DNA of 64,000 bases from Pirellulaceae bacterium (GTDB lineage: Bacteria > Planctomycetota > Planctomycetia > Pirellulales > Pirellulaceae), in the NCBI GenBank assembly GCA_029243025.1, contig JAQWSU010000010.1, positions 62,001-126,000 on the forward strand, written 5' to 3'. Shown piece after piece: positions 1 to 9,394 of the stretch; position 1 is the stretch's first letter, and each line of letters starts with the position of its first letter. The translations under genes and the position numbers were made by a program. The notes under the pieces are model-generated. The model saw nothing but the letters and a program-made list of their open reading frames with translations. It did no database searches and was not told where the DNA came from.

Positions 1-280
1 TTTGGGCCGGGGTGAGATCATTGTCAAAAATGATCACGTCGGCATCGGTCGACTCGACCAGAACTCGCAACTCCTCGGCCTTCCCCTTCCCCAAGTAAAA
101 GGTACTATCGGGCCGGTCTTTCCGTTGGGTGAGAAGGCCGGCCACAGAGCAACCGGCAGCATTGGCTAACCCTTGTAGTTCCTCAAGATCATCCGCAAGA
201 TGCTCATTCTCTGGGAGGATCACGCCCACGAGTACAGCGGACTCGCTGACGAGGCTTTGGGTACGATCAATGTCTGTCAC
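1..280 (-). CDS. hflX: GTPase HflX, N-terminal part (cut by window edge)
   Basis: The reverse strand encodes about 93 residues that run off the left edge. They contain the HflX N-terminal signature: a GLLTQRKDRP-like strand, then FYLGKGKAEEL and VIIFDNDLTPAQ. HflX is a ribosome-associated GTPase that splits stalled or stress-inactivated ribosomes; the G domain would lie outside the window. I place the start at the GTG at 280 because a GGAGGA ribosome binding site lies just upstream (about 290-297). An in-frame ATG at 304 would add eight residues but would put that site inside the gene. The gene lies downstream of, and on the same strand as, the flavin-reductase-like gene, about 230 bp away. 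The family assignment is confident; the start is less so. Confidence 0.85.
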   Translation of the reverse strand, partial: MTDIDRTQSLVSESAVLVGVILPENEHLADDLEELQGLANAAGCSVAGLLTQRKDRPDSTFYLGKGKAEELRVLVESTDADVIIFDNDLTPAQ

Positions 281-509
281 GTTTTGAGAGATCCTCCAAG
301 GCATTGGAACAACGTTTTTCAAGCAGAGCCCGTACTCTAATCAGACCCTCGCCTGAACAGAAAGGCTCCTTTACCAGTTTAACCGGGAATCAGTCGAAAC
401 CTAAGTCGTCCCGGGGGCTTTCTGGGGGATTTCGGGATTTTACAAGGAGACTGGCGACTTATTGTTCCCTCAACCGGTCTCAAAATCGACATCGGAGTCG
501 GCAAGAGGT

Positions 510-1121
510 TCACTTGGCATCGCGATTGCCAGGTTGCAGATCGCCGGGCAACCGTTTCACCCAAGCGTCGAACAAGGGACGCTGGAGTTCAATATCTCGT
601 CGTCGATCGCGTCCCAATTCGGCCCGTTCGACCTCCGAAAGCGAAGAAATCCAAGCATCATCGGTAAGCGGAGCTTCCTCGCTTTCCAAGCGTCCGTCAA
701 TCACTTTCACCCAATAAAAGAGCCGATCCCCTGTCGAAAGGCGCGCAATCACCTGGCATTCCAACCAAGCCACGACGCCAGTGAGGCGGGGCGTCCCAGT
801 CGTTCCGGCCACCCAATCGACACCGGCAAATTTATCGACATCGCGTCCAGTTTGAGCAGCAAATTGATGGGCAAGTCTTGATTGGCGTTGACTGATGAGA
901 TGCAGTCCCAAAGATTCGCTGGCGTCCACCAGTTCACGGGTAAAGTGATTGGCGGCCAGACTTACCACAAAAACGGCCGGATTCGCATCTAACGACGCCT
1001 GAGTCACCCAGGTTGCGACTAACCCCCCTTGCTGGCCTTGATGGGCGGCCGTAACCAGCCACAATTCACGACTAATCTTGGCCAAAACATCAGCCACAGC
1101 GCTGCTAGAATCCCCGCTCAT
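510..1121 (-). CDS. Flavin reductase-like domain protein (FMN-binding split barrel)
   Basis: This is a 203-residue protein of the flavin reductase-like split-barrel family. The opening strand (ISRELWLVTAAHQG), the GLVATWVTQASLD segment and the VFVVSLAANHFTRELV stretch match the FMN-binding core. HLISQRQSRLAHQFA matches the region that usually follows. Family members bind FMN or FAD and reduce it with NAD(P)H, often for a partner oxygenase; no partner is visible here. The ATG at 1121 overlaps the TGA of the possible small ORF upstream (ATGA), which suggests translational coupling if that ORF is real. The substrate is unknown. It could also be a non-catalytic flavin-binding protein. Confidence 0.8.
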   Translation of the reverse strand: MSGDSSSAVADVLAKISRELWLVTAAHQGQQGGLVATWVTQASLDANPAVFVVSLAANHFTRELVDASESLGLHLISQRQSRLAHQFAAQTGRDVDKFAGVDWVAGTTGTPRLTGVVAWLECQVIARLSTGDRLFYWVKVIDGRLESEEAPLTDDAWISSLSEVERAELGRDRRRDIELQRPLFDAWVKRLPGDLQPGNRDAK

Positions 1122-1300
1122 CGTAGCATTCCCGTTTCTAAGTTCTCGCTGATCTCAAGAAAACACCGATTAAGTCGCTGTTGTACCAAATGCAAGTCTC
1201 GCACATCATGTGCGGTGTTCGCTTTCACAAGAATGCGAGTTTGAGGCGGATCGTCCTGATTCGAAACCCTAGACAAACGGTACAAAGCTGACGATGCCAT
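1118..1300 (-). CDS. Possible small protein translationally coupled to the flavin-reductase gene
   Basis: This is a 60-codon ORF whose stop overlaps the start of the next gene as ATGA (1118-1121). The product is charged and mostly hydrophilic, with a helical-looking C-terminal half (HDVRDLHLVQQRLNRCFLEI), and has no signal peptide or membrane segment. I do not recognise a family. Its first codons overlap the divergent transporter gene by 7 bp, so a later start is possible. The coupling to the downstream gene is the main argument that it is real. It may be a chance ORF. Confidence 0.35.
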   Translation of the reverse strand: MASSALYRLSRVSNQDDPPQTRILVKANTAHDVRDLHLVQQRLNRCFLEISENLETGMLR

Positions 1301-3195
1301 TGGACGCGTGGATCGCGATTTTCATCACGTTTGTGGTATTTACCGTGCTGCAGATTCGGCGCGGAGCCCCCGTGGACGTTCTCTTCCTCGGTGCTTTGAT
1401 CGGGGTCACACTCAGCGGCGTCATTACTCCCACTGAAGCGCTCGCTGGTTTTGCGAATCCAGCGGTAATTGCAATCGGAGCCCTGCTGGCAGTTGCCGCA
1501 GGCCTCCGGTCGACGGGTGTCTTGGACTGGATAGGACAAACCCTGCTCGGATCGGCCAAAACCGAAACACAGGCCATGCGTCGTCTGGCGATCGCCTTGT
1601 TATCAACGTCCGCTTTCTTGTTGAACACAGCTTTGGTCGCGATGATGGTCCCCGTCGTGATTGAATGGTGCCGACGTCGGAACATCTCACCATCACGATT
1701 GATGATGCCAGTCAGCTACTTGGCCATCCTAGGTGGCGTTTGCTCGCTGATCGGAACCAGCACCACTCTGATTGTTAATAGTCTGTTGGAAAAACAATAC
1801 ACGACACGCCAGAACGAGTTTTTGTCGACAGCCCAAGATTTGAGCGTTGAGCAAGCGCGATACCAGGCGGCATTCATCGAGGGCGTAGCGCCGATGAGCT
1901 TGTTCGAAATCGGTCGCGTCGGACTGCCTTGTGCATTGATGGGAACTGGAATTCTTTTTTTGGTCGGACGAAGATTGCTTCCCAATCGAACCGACATGAT
2001 TGAACAACTATCCGAAAACCGACGTGAGTATGTCGTTGAAATGCTTGTTCAATCAGATTGCCGTATGATTGGACGCTCGGTTGAGTCTGCTGGCCTTCGC
2101 GAACTTCCCGGTTTGTTTTTAATCGAGATCGATCGCGACGGTGACATCGTCACACCGGTGGCTCCAGAAGACGTCCTTCGGGCGGGAGATCGTCTCGTCT
2201 TTGTCGGTGTCGTGAGTACCATCGTCGACCTGGAAAAATTCCCGGGCTTAGTACCCGCCACAGAGCCCATTTACGGAAGTCAGTTGGTGCGCGACCATCG
2301 TCGAAACATGACCGAAGCCGTCTTGTCACGGTCATCGCCGCTGATCGGAACAACGGTGAAAGCAGCCAACTTTCGTCGTCGTTACAACGCAGCAGTCGTG
2401 GCCGTGCATCGGGACGGAGCCCATGTGGGTCAAAAAATCGGCGACATCAAGCTTGCTCCCGGCGACACGATTCTGCTGCAAACTCGCGACGACTTTGTTG
2501 CTCAACACCGTAACAACCCTCACTTTTATCTCGTGAGTGCGGTCGATGAGTATTCACCACGGAGACACGATCGCACCTTAACAGCAGGCATCCTGGGAAT
2601 TATCCTCATCGCTTGGTTGATTCTCGCCAATCTGAAATCGGTACAAGCCATCCTTCCCATGGCGAACGACAGTGCCTTTCCGGCCATTGTCGGCATCACG
2701 ATTGCGGGGCTGATGATCGCCACGCGATGCTTGTCGGTCGCCGACGCACGCGCATCATTAAACCTCCAAGTGCTACTCACGATTGTGGGAGCACTTGGCC
2801 TGGGGAAAGCGTTGGAGAAAAGTGGTGCTGCGAATGTCATTTCACAGCTTATTGTCTCCGGCGTAGGCGACCATCCGATGATCCTGTTAATCGTCATCTA
2901 CGTGATGGCGATGCTCTTTACCGAATTGATCACCAATAATGCAGTCGCCACAATCCTTCTCCCTCTTGCTGTCGGGATCGCGGCGAATGCACAGATCAAC
3001 CCCAGACCATTTGTGATGGCCATCGCATTGGCCGCATCACTATCTTTTTTGACACCCATTGGATACCAAACTAATTTGATGGTGATGGGACCGGGCGGGT
3101 ATCGCCCCAAAGACTATCTCACCGTAGGGGCGCCCATCGCGATTCTCGTGTCAATGACCGCGATCATTTTGATCCCTTGGATTTGGCCCTTCTAG
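1294..3195 (+). CDS. SLC13-family anion permease with two RCK_C (TrkA-C) domains
   Basis: This is a 633-residue membrane protein. Hydrophobic helices fill residues 5-230 and 430-633, and two cytosolic TrkA-C/RCK_C domains sit between them (about 245-320 and 335-410). This is the layout of the YfbS/SLC13 permeases of the DASS/ArsB superfamily. The paired motifs expected for substrate and sodium binding are present: LIGTSTTLIVN (153-163) with NTALVAMMVP before it, and TPIGYQTNLMVMGPGGY (587-603) with TNNAVATILLP before it. Members carry di- or tricarboxylates, sulfate or similar anions, usually with Na+. The substrate cannot be read from the sequence. The stop codon shares a palindromic CTAG with the convergent surface-protein gene. 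Confidence 0.88.
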   Translation: MPLDAWIAIFITFVVFTVLQIRRGAPVDVLFLGALIGVTLSGVITPTEALAGFANPAVIAIGALLAVAAGLRSTGVLDWIGQTLLGSAKTETQAMRRLAIALLSTSAFLLNTALVAMMVPVVIEWCRRRNISPSRLMMPVSYLAILGGVCSLIGTSTTLIVNSLLEKQYTTRQNEFLSTAQDLSVEQARYQAAFIEGVAPMSLFEIGRVGLPCALMGTGILFLVGRRLLPNRTDMIEQLSENRREYVVEMLVQSDCRMIGRSVESAGLRELPGLFLIEIDRDGDIVTPVAPEDVLRAGDRLVFVGVVSTIVDLEKFPGLVPATEPIYGSQLVRDHRRNMTEAVLSRSSPLIGTTVKAANFRRRYNAAVVAVHRDGAHVGQKIGDIKLAPGDTILLQTRDDFVAQHRNNPHFYLVSAVDEYSPRRHDRTLTAGILGIILIAWLILANLKSVQAILPMANDSAFPAIVGITIAGLMIATRCLSVADARASLNLQVLLTIVGALGLGKALEKSGAANVISQLIVSGVGDHPMILLIVIYVMAMLFTELITNNAVATILLPLAVGIAANAQINPRPFVMAIALAASLSFLTPIGYQTNLMVMGPGGYRPKDYLTVGAPIAILVSMTAIILIPWIWPF

Positions 3196-6100
3196 CGTCC
3201 TGAACGCGATGAGGGCAGCGACATCTGTCGCAGCAAAGCTTCGATTCGTTGATTGAATCGAGAGCCCGTTCCCTGCGAAACGGCCGAGATTTCTTCCAGC
3301 GGAGAGTCATCGACTTCCACGCTCTCTGCCGCCGTAACACGAATCCGAACAGCCCCTATCGATCCGCCACCGCTTCTATCGAAGGCCACATAACGAAACG
3401 TATCGATCCCCTGAAAACCCGCATCGGGCTCGTAAGAAAAGGAACCGGTTGAGTCAAGCGTCACCTTGCCATGGCTCGGACCATGATACAACCGAGCCGA
3501 CAACGAGTCATTCTCGGGGTCGCGATCGTTGCTGAGCGCTCCTGTGTTCGCACCTACCGTCAAAATTTGATCGGCTGACACTTGGTAGTCATCAACGCTT
3601 GCGATGGGAGCGTCGTTTTCTGAAACCACTTGAATTTGAACGGCAACCGGATTCGACTGACCTTCACCATCGGATATACGATAAGTGAATTGATCGAGTC
3701 CGTGGAAATTCAAGGCAGGCGTATAGACGAACGCCTCGTTCAGATTACGTCGTAATACACCATGCGTAGGTGAGTCAACCAGGACGACGCGAAGTGATTG
3801 ACTGTCGACATCCAAATCGTTCGCAAGTAAGCGATGATCAGCAAAGATAAGCCGTGTATCTTCCGTTGTAGTCAATTCATCAGACACCGCGATTGGATTG
3901 TCGTTAATTGGCTGTACCACGAGTGAAACTTTGGCGAGATTCGATTTCGATTTCCCATCCAACGCCCGATAGTAAAATTCGTCTGTACCGTGATAGTCTC
4001 CTTCCGGAGTATACAGCCATCTCCCATCGTCCCGATGGGTCACAGTCCCATGGGCAGGAAGGCTGGCAATTTGTATCGTCAACGGATCACCGTCCGAGTC
4101 CTGATCGTTGCTCAGCAATCGATCAGGCTGAAAGAACATCGGTTGATCTTCCTCAATCACGATTCGATCGCTCACCGCAACGGGAGCACTGTTATCTGCC
4201 GTCACATCAACGATCACTGTTGCCGATGACGACAAGGCGATTCCATCCGAAACTTGGTACTGAAACTCATCTCTACCAACAAACTCCGCATCGGGAGTGT
4301 AGATCAGGAAGCCCTTGGCGTTTTGCTTTAACGTGCCGTGGGACGGTCCCTCCGACAAGCGAACTTGGAGGGTATCACCGTCGACATCGAAATCGTTGGG
4401 GAGCAGGCGGTAGGGGCCAAGAAACAGCGTCTCGGACTGTCCTGTCGTCAGCTGGTCGGCGATGGCGACAGGACGGTCATTGACAGATCGCACATCAATC
4501 CGCGCCCAAGCGGCGTTCGAGACCCCGTTGCCATCGGTCGCTCGATACCAAAACATATCTTGTCCAAAGTAGTTATCATCCGCCTGATAAAGCAGCGAAC
4601 CGTTCGCTTGCCGCACAAGAGTTCCATGTTCGGGTTGAGAGAAGTTGGCCAGTTCCAGTTGATCGGACTCCGCGTCAAGATCATTCCGGAGTAGTTCGTT
4701 AACCTGCCATGAAATAGGGCTATCTTCGACAGCGGCCAGCGAATCAACTCGAGCCACAGGAGCCTGATTTTCAAGTGGTGTTTCCGCGACGGTAATTCGG
4801 AATTCATTCGCCGACTGATCGGTTGTGTCCATGAAGTCATCCAACGCCTGCCACCACGCCTGCTGAACGTAAAAGGATCCTTCGAATGAGGGCCATTGAT
4901 AAACCGTGACACCGTCAACCAGTGGACGTAAGACCTCGAGCTGCCATCGAAAGAAATCATAACTGAACTGTTCAATTCCCAGCCCCGAAACACTTGGCGA
5001 AATCCACGCATTGACCGGCTTGCCAAACTTGCGGGCTTCCGCAATGTTGGTCTCAGCATAGGTATGCCAGTAACGAACATTTGAGTCGTGAAACGTATAT
5101 TGCAAATCTCCCGTCGCAGCCGCATAAATTCGGCCAGAAAAATCATCGTCAAAATCAATCGGATTCCCATCGGGAGTTGTTGAAAGCTGAAAGCTGCGGC
5201 CATCGACATTGATCACGTAGTATTCGATACCCGTTTCGAGACCGTTGTTCAATTCCGCATCGACCGCGATCTCGAGTTTAACTCTCTCGACGTCATCAAA
5301 GGTCGGCCCCTTTGCATCAACAACTAACGTATTTGAGACCGCATCCAATTCAGCTCCGCGAAAGTACTCCATGAAGTCGAGAGAAAGCGTGTAGAGCGAT
5401 GGATTCACGGTATCGATCAATTCGGCAACCGTTCCACCACCAAACTCCGCACTAACCGGCTCCGTTCGAAACAATTCATTGCGTGCATGCCAATTCTGAA
5501 TGGATTGCTCAAAATAGCCATAATTCTGCGATGCGAAGGTTGATAATCCCTTTGCTGCCTCATCCATGCCACGTTGGACGACCACCGGGGCTGTCCAAAT
5601 TCGTTCGGGCATAATTCGATAGACACCAATCTCTAAATCAGGATTTACCTCCTTGGCGAATCCGAGCAGCTCAGCAAAATTGTCGCGACCTTCAGCTGTA
5701 TTCACGTGATCCGAAGTCTCGATATTGAAGACATGTTGATGTGTCGGATCGGTGTATTCCGGATTGGTGAGAAAGCGGGTAAACTTTTCAGTCGACAATT
5801 CGTCGGTCGCATAGGCGCCATTCACGCGTTCCCAGAATCGCCATCCAGTCCATAAATCGATCGGTTTCAAACCGAGCTCTGTCGTATCAGGACTTGTGCC
5901 GTTGCGCCCGAATATCTTGTTGTAGACCGCGAAATCTTCGCTCGTTGCCATGCCAACGGAAAGGCCACCCGAATCGGTTGCGACCACCGTCACATCAGCG
6001 AAGCCAGTTTGCCCGCTGGCATGCTCAAGAATCAGACTTCCTTGTTCTTGATTAATGCGAATCGCGTCGAAAAGATCAGCATTGGAATTTGCAGTGACCT

Positions 6101-6650
6101 GATACGTCAGTCCGCTGCTTCCATCCTCAACATCATCAAACGCTGCGTGCAAATTGATCACCGTCTGACTGACATCCGGAGCCACGGATATATCCAAGAT
6201 GCCGGTCGTCGTCGGCGCATCGTTCGTCGATTCTAAATTGATCAAAACCGGCAGCTTTTCGATGTTTCCGACTGAATCAAGCGACTGCAGTATGAGCCCG
6301 GCTTGCCCATGCTGATTATCCGCAAAACTAAGCTTGAGCCATCCCTCCTCATCGATCACGATTTCGTCAATCAGCATGTCGCCCGATTGTGATTCCAACG
6401 AGTAATCAGCCTGACCACTCGACTGGTCTGCAGAAAAATAAGCATTGAGATCGATCTGTTGATCGGGCGCGTCTTCGAACGAATCCAGTTCGATGCCATC
6501 AAGCATCAAGGGTGTTCCGCTGAACAACGTCCGAGACTCCAGAGTCGCAACATCACAACCGAATCGGTCAGGTGATGCCTTCAGAGCGTTCGTTCTTCGT
6601 CGAAATCGTGCCAGGATTCGTTGGCGCAAGGCGAGAAAGTCAAAATACAT
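3192..6650 (-). CDS. Giant tandem-95 (cadherin-like) surface protein with embedded TIM-barrel-like domain
   Basis: This is a secreted surface protein of about 1152 residues from the ATG at 6650. An ATG at 6707 or a TTG at 6722 would add 19-24 residues. Residue positions here count from the TTG. An arginine-rich N-terminus leads to LESRTLFSG (61-69), a LEPR-XLL-like planctomycete export signal. Cadherin/Ig-like repeats follow (about 70-260). A glycosidase-like TIM-barrel-looking region spans about 265-632 (WTGWRFWERVNG, FAKEVNPDLEIGVYR, WHTYAETNIAEARKFGKPV, VTVYQWPSFEGS). It is interrupted at about 460-548 by a beta-rich insert. Five tandem repeats of about 95 residues follow (655-1130), each with NDxDxDGD-type calcium motifs and a HGTL...Y.P...F.G.D.F.Y..SDG core. 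Catalytic activity is inference; the architecture is read directly. It is convergent with the SLC13 gene. Confidence 0.85.
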   Translation of the reverse strand: MYFDFLALRQRILARFRRRTNALKASPDRFGCDVATLESRTLFSGTPLMLDGIELDSFEDAPDQQIDLNAYFSADQSSGQADYSLESQSGDMLIDEIVIDEEGWLKLSFADNQHGQAGLILQSLDSVGNIEKLPVLINLESTNDAPTTTGILDISVAPDVSQTVINLHAAFDDVEDGSSGLTYQVTANSNADLFDAIRINQEQGSLILEHASGQTGFADVTVVATDSGGLSVGMATSEDFAVYNKIFGRNGTSPDTTELGLKPIDLWTGWRFWERVNGAYATDELSTEKFTRFLTNPEYTDPTHQHVFNIETSDHVNTAEGRDNFAELLGFAKEVNPDLEIGVYRIMPERIWTAPVVVQRGMDEAAKGLSTFASQNYGYFEQSIQNWHARNELFRTEPVSAEFGGGTVAELIDTVNPSLYTLSLDFMEYFRGAELDAVSNTLVVDAKGPTFDDVERVKLEIAVDAELNNGLETGIEYYVINVDGRSFQLSTTPDGNPIDFDDDFSGRIYAAATGDLQYTFHDSNVRYWHTYAETNIAEARKFGKPVNAWISPSVSGLGIEQFSYDFFRWQLEVLRPLVDGVTVYQWPSFEGSFYVQQAWWQALDDFMDTTDQSANEFRITVAETPLENQAPVARVDSLAAVEDSPISWQVNELLRNDLDAESDQLELANFSQPEHGTLVRQANGSLLYQADDNYFGQDMFWYRATDGNGVSNAAWARIDVRSVNDRPVAIADQLTTGQSETLFLGPYRLLPNDFDVDGDTLQVRLSEGPSHGTLKQNAKGFLIYTPDAEFVGRDEFQYQVSDGIALSSSATVIVDVTADNSAPVAVSDRIVIEEDQPMFFQPDRLLSNDQDSDGDPLTIQIASLPAHGTVTHRDDGRWLYTPEGDYHGTDEFYYRALDGKSKSNLAKVSLVVQPINDNPIAVSDELTTTEDTRLIFADHRLLANDLDVDSQSLRVVLVDSPTHGVLRRNLNEAFVYTPALNFHGLDQFTYRISDGEGQSNPVAVQIQVVSENDAPIASVDDYQVSADQILTVGANTGALSNDRDPENDSLSARLYHGPSHGKVTLDSTGSFSYEPDAGFQGIDTFRYVAFDRSGGGSIGAVRIRVTAAESVEVDDSPLEEISAVSQGTGSRFNQRIEALLRQMSLPSSRSGR

Positions 6651-6953
6651 GTCGCAGGTGCTGCTCTCTGAAGTCAATCTGGTGCGGCATCGGCAAAGTG
6701 AAACCATCAAGATCGCAAACAAGGTTGCACATCATTTTCTATTTCAAAGCCGGTACATTTACCTCTTGCAAGAATTGATCGGACATTTGGGCCGTCTACG
6801 ACAAGTCTAGTGCGCACACGGCCCGTCGATAGGCAACCTGATCGCCGTTTATCCGGTTTGGAATGAATGTAGGCTGCTCGCCGATTCAGCCGGAAGACAT
6901 CGTCTCCGTCGATGCCCCCATGGATCCGCGGTTATCGCTGGCAAACCGCATAA
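6651..6953. other. Intergenic region between two reverse-strand genes
   Basis: This is about 300 bp between the ankyrin/cytochrome gene, which ends at 6954, and the chosen start of the tandem-95 gene. It should hold the promoter of the tandem-95 gene. The part nearest that gene (6651-6722) stays open in its frame and offers alternative ATG (6707) and TTG (6722) starts. I saw no convincing hexamer pair, hairpin or small ORF with a ribosome binding site in the rest. Confidence 0.4.
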
Positions 6954-9281
6954 TCACCAACGGGCACCCGCGTCAATCCAAGCTCGTAATTTGGCGATTT
7001 CTCCCGGATTCAGCGCAGGATATTTTGTTCGTTTTGACAGGGGTGGCATGACTGATTCTTCCCCCTCGCCCGTCACCATACGAATCAACGCGCTTTGAGA
7101 ACTTTTCCCAACAACGATCGCCATTTCCCCGCTCTCCCCGCCTTGCAGGAGCGATTCGCGATCCGTAACTCGAAATCCAGATTTGGCGTCACCGCCACGA
7201 TGACAACCAACACAGGAACGGTCAAGCAAAGGTTTGATGTCCGAAACGAACTCGACGCTGATCTTTGCTTCAGTGGGACTGAGGTCCGAATTGGCCGTTG
7301 CTTGAGAAACAGGTGTCATCGCCAGGGTCATCGCCATCGCGGACCAAGCGGTCGCGGGCGCGGAGATCCACTGATCATTCTCGAATGGAAATCCACTCTC
7401 GAAATAAGACTGAAACGGCCAAGCACGAGCTTTTACAAACCAAGAGCCATCATCAAACTGAGTCCGGAGCAGATACTCGAGTCCCCGTTGGTAAGCCGGA
7501 TGTTCAGTATCCAATCTGCCCGCCACATGCAAAGCGACCAAAGATTGACCTGTCGCCCACGCATCACTCGGAAGATCGGGAAGTTGCGACCAGCCGCCAT
7601 CCTCTCGTTGTTGTTGCAAAAGCTTATTAACCGATGCAGACAGTCGTCGAGCGGGCACGCCCGACCAAGCAAGTCCAAGCATGCGAAAAACAACTTCCTG
7701 GTGGTAGCGAGGTTCACTTGCCGCTAACCATTGCGAGGCCCGCTTGATGCTCGCCCGATTTTCTGACATTTTCCCACGCATCGGATAGAGCTGCAGTGAA
7801 CGCATCGAAATCGCGGTCGCGACAACATCCGCACCACCTAGCGGCGGTCGTAACATCCCAGCAGACCAATGACCATCGGGATGTTGAAGCCCGGCCAAGT
7901 ACCACACCGCAGCATCCGTCACCGAGTCAGCCCGATAACCTAGCGACGCCAATCCCCAAAGCCCATAACCAAGAAATCGTGGGGCCACCGGTACAGGTCG
8001 ATCCATCTGATAGGCACGCTCGGAAAACTGTTTCCATTTTTTTATTTGTCGCTCGACCATTCGATCGATCGATTTTCGATCGAGCTCAATGCCTCGATCA
8101 GCAGCCCATCCCAGCGCCACACTCGGTAGATTCTGGTGATGACAGGAAATACAGTTTTTGCGTTCGTCGAGAAATCCGTCAGAACTCAACTGCAACAACG
8201 CTAAACTCTTGCGAGTCGCTTGGCTCAGTCGCTGCTGCCAATCAGCGTCCTGCCGGCGCAACGATCGATTCGGAATCGTTCTTTCCTGATCTGGCGACTC
8301 CTGCACCCCCGCATCGGTCAATAAGGCGATCACCGACGAATCACCACGCCGGCGAGCCCATGTCAGTGCAGTTTCATCCGCCTCATTTCGTGCCGTCACA
8401 TCGACACCACGCTCAATCAAGGCTCGGGGAACAGACGTATCACCACATTCGGAGTAGGCCGACAAGACGATTGAGGGAACTTTTCCGGTGGAGGTTCGAT
8501 GTTCTAAATCGGCACCGTGCTCAATGAGACGCAGGGCAAGCGCTGGTTTTTGTGCCAACAGCGCGTTATTGAGCGATTTGCCCAAAGCAAGTTCACTCTT
8601 CGTCTCAACGGCGAGTTGTTTCAACAAGAATTCAGACAGCTGCTCGTGTCCGTACTGGGTCGAGAGTTCCAACAAGGATAAATCAAGCGTGCTGAGTTGC
8701 TTTCCTAATCGCTTCTGTTCGGCGTCCCAATCCAACAACACTTTCACGATTTCTAGATCACCCACCAAAACGGCGAAGCGGAGCGGCGTGGCATTGTTCC
8801 GATTTTTGGTAGCAGCATTCGCGCCGTGACGAAGTAAGATCCGGACCGCTTCAACGTTTCCATTGTGCCCAGCAGCAACGTGTAGCGGAATGTTGCCGAG
8901 TGAAGACGGAGCATTGACATCGGCCCCATGAGCAATCAACTTCCTGACTTTTCGCACATCTCCCGCAGCCCAAAGTAAGGCAGTCACGCCTTCTCGATTG
9001 ATACTATTTGCGTTGGCCCCATGCGCCAACAACCGCGCCACCATCGGTGCGGTACCATCACGGGCCGCAACCATGAGTGCGGTCGTTTCATCATCCAACA
9101 CAAGGTTCGCTGGCGTACCTTGCCGCAGCAACGATGTCATGACACCGAGATCGCCATTTCGAATTGCGACAAAAAAAGCATGTGTCGTCATTCGGTCGTC
9201 TGCCACACCGATCGAAACGTTCGCAAGCAAAACCAACCAGGTCACCGATCGCCATAGACCACTCGATTGTGCACACTCCAT
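6954..9281 (-). CDS. Secreted ankyrin-repeat / terpene-cyclase-fold / di-haem (CxxCH) protein
   Basis: This is a 775-residue exported protein; a GTG one codon upstream (9284) is an alternative start. Residues about 10-29 form a signal peptide. Ankyrin repeats cover about 35-325 (TALMVAARDG, TALLWAAGDVRKV, IPLHVAAGHNGNVEAV, TPLRFAVLVGDLEIV). A first haem motif CISCH is at 378-382. A region of about 400-650 resembles the squalene-cyclase/prenyltransferase alpha-barrel, with QW-like repeats (QREDGGWSQLP, TQFDDGSWFVKAR). A planctomycete-type C-terminal cytochrome domain has CVGCH at 691-695 and VMPP about 50 residues later. By analogy it is a periplasmic or surface redox protein with a protein-binding surface. 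The reaction is unknown. The three-part architecture is clear. Confidence 0.85.
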   Translation of the reverse strand: MECAQSSGLWRSVTWLVLLANVSIGVADDRMTTHAFFVAIRNGDLGVMTSLLRQGTPANLVLDDETTALMVAARDGTAPMVARLLAHGANANSINREGVTALLWAAGDVRKVRKLIAHGADVNAPSSLGNIPLHVAAGHNGNVEAVRILLRHGANAATKNRNNATPLRFAVLVGDLEIVKVLLDWDAEQKRLGKQLSTLDLSLLELSTQYGHEQLSEFLLKQLAVETKSELALGKSLNNALLAQKPALALRLIEHGADLEHRTSTGKVPSIVLSAYSECGDTSVPRALIERGVDVTARNEADETALTWARRRGDSSVIALLTDAGVQESPDQERTIPNRSLRRQDADWQQRLSQATRKSLALLQLSSDGFLDERKNCISCHHQNLPSVALGWAADRGIELDRKSIDRMVERQIKKWKQFSERAYQMDRPVPVAPRFLGYGLWGLASLGYRADSVTDAAVWYLAGLQHPDGHWSAGMLRPPLGGADVVATAISMRSLQLYPMRGKMSENRASIKRASQWLAASEPRYHQEVVFRMLGLAWSGVPARRLSASVNKLLQQQREDGGWSQLPDLPSDAWATGQSLVALHVAGRLDTEHPAYQRGLEYLLRTQFDDGSWFVKARAWPFQSYFESGFPFENDQWISAPATAWSAMAMTLAMTPVSQATANSDLSPTEAKISVEFVSDIKPLLDRSCVGCHRGGDAKSGFRVTDRESLLQGGESGEMAIVVGKSSQSALIRMVTGEGEESVMPPLSKRTKYPALNPGEIAKLRAWIDAGARW

Positions 9282-9394
9282 CACAAGTTCTCACTGGTAT
9301 GCGGATTCCATTTACTGATTCCAGTCACTGTTAACAGCGTATCAGCCCTAGCAGCCAGATGCCAATTCACGAACAAAATCGCTGTTGTTACTTG

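Noticed and set aside
4448-5209. 253-codon reverse-strand frame overlapping the tandem-95 gene
   Set aside because: Alternative frame of the same strand; the peptide is Arg/Met-rich and unlike any family, whereas the main frame has clear repeats.
7095-7727. 210-codon forward frame over the ankyrin/cytochrome gene
   Set aside because: Lies opposite conserved cytochrome and cyclase-like domains; no ribosome binding site.
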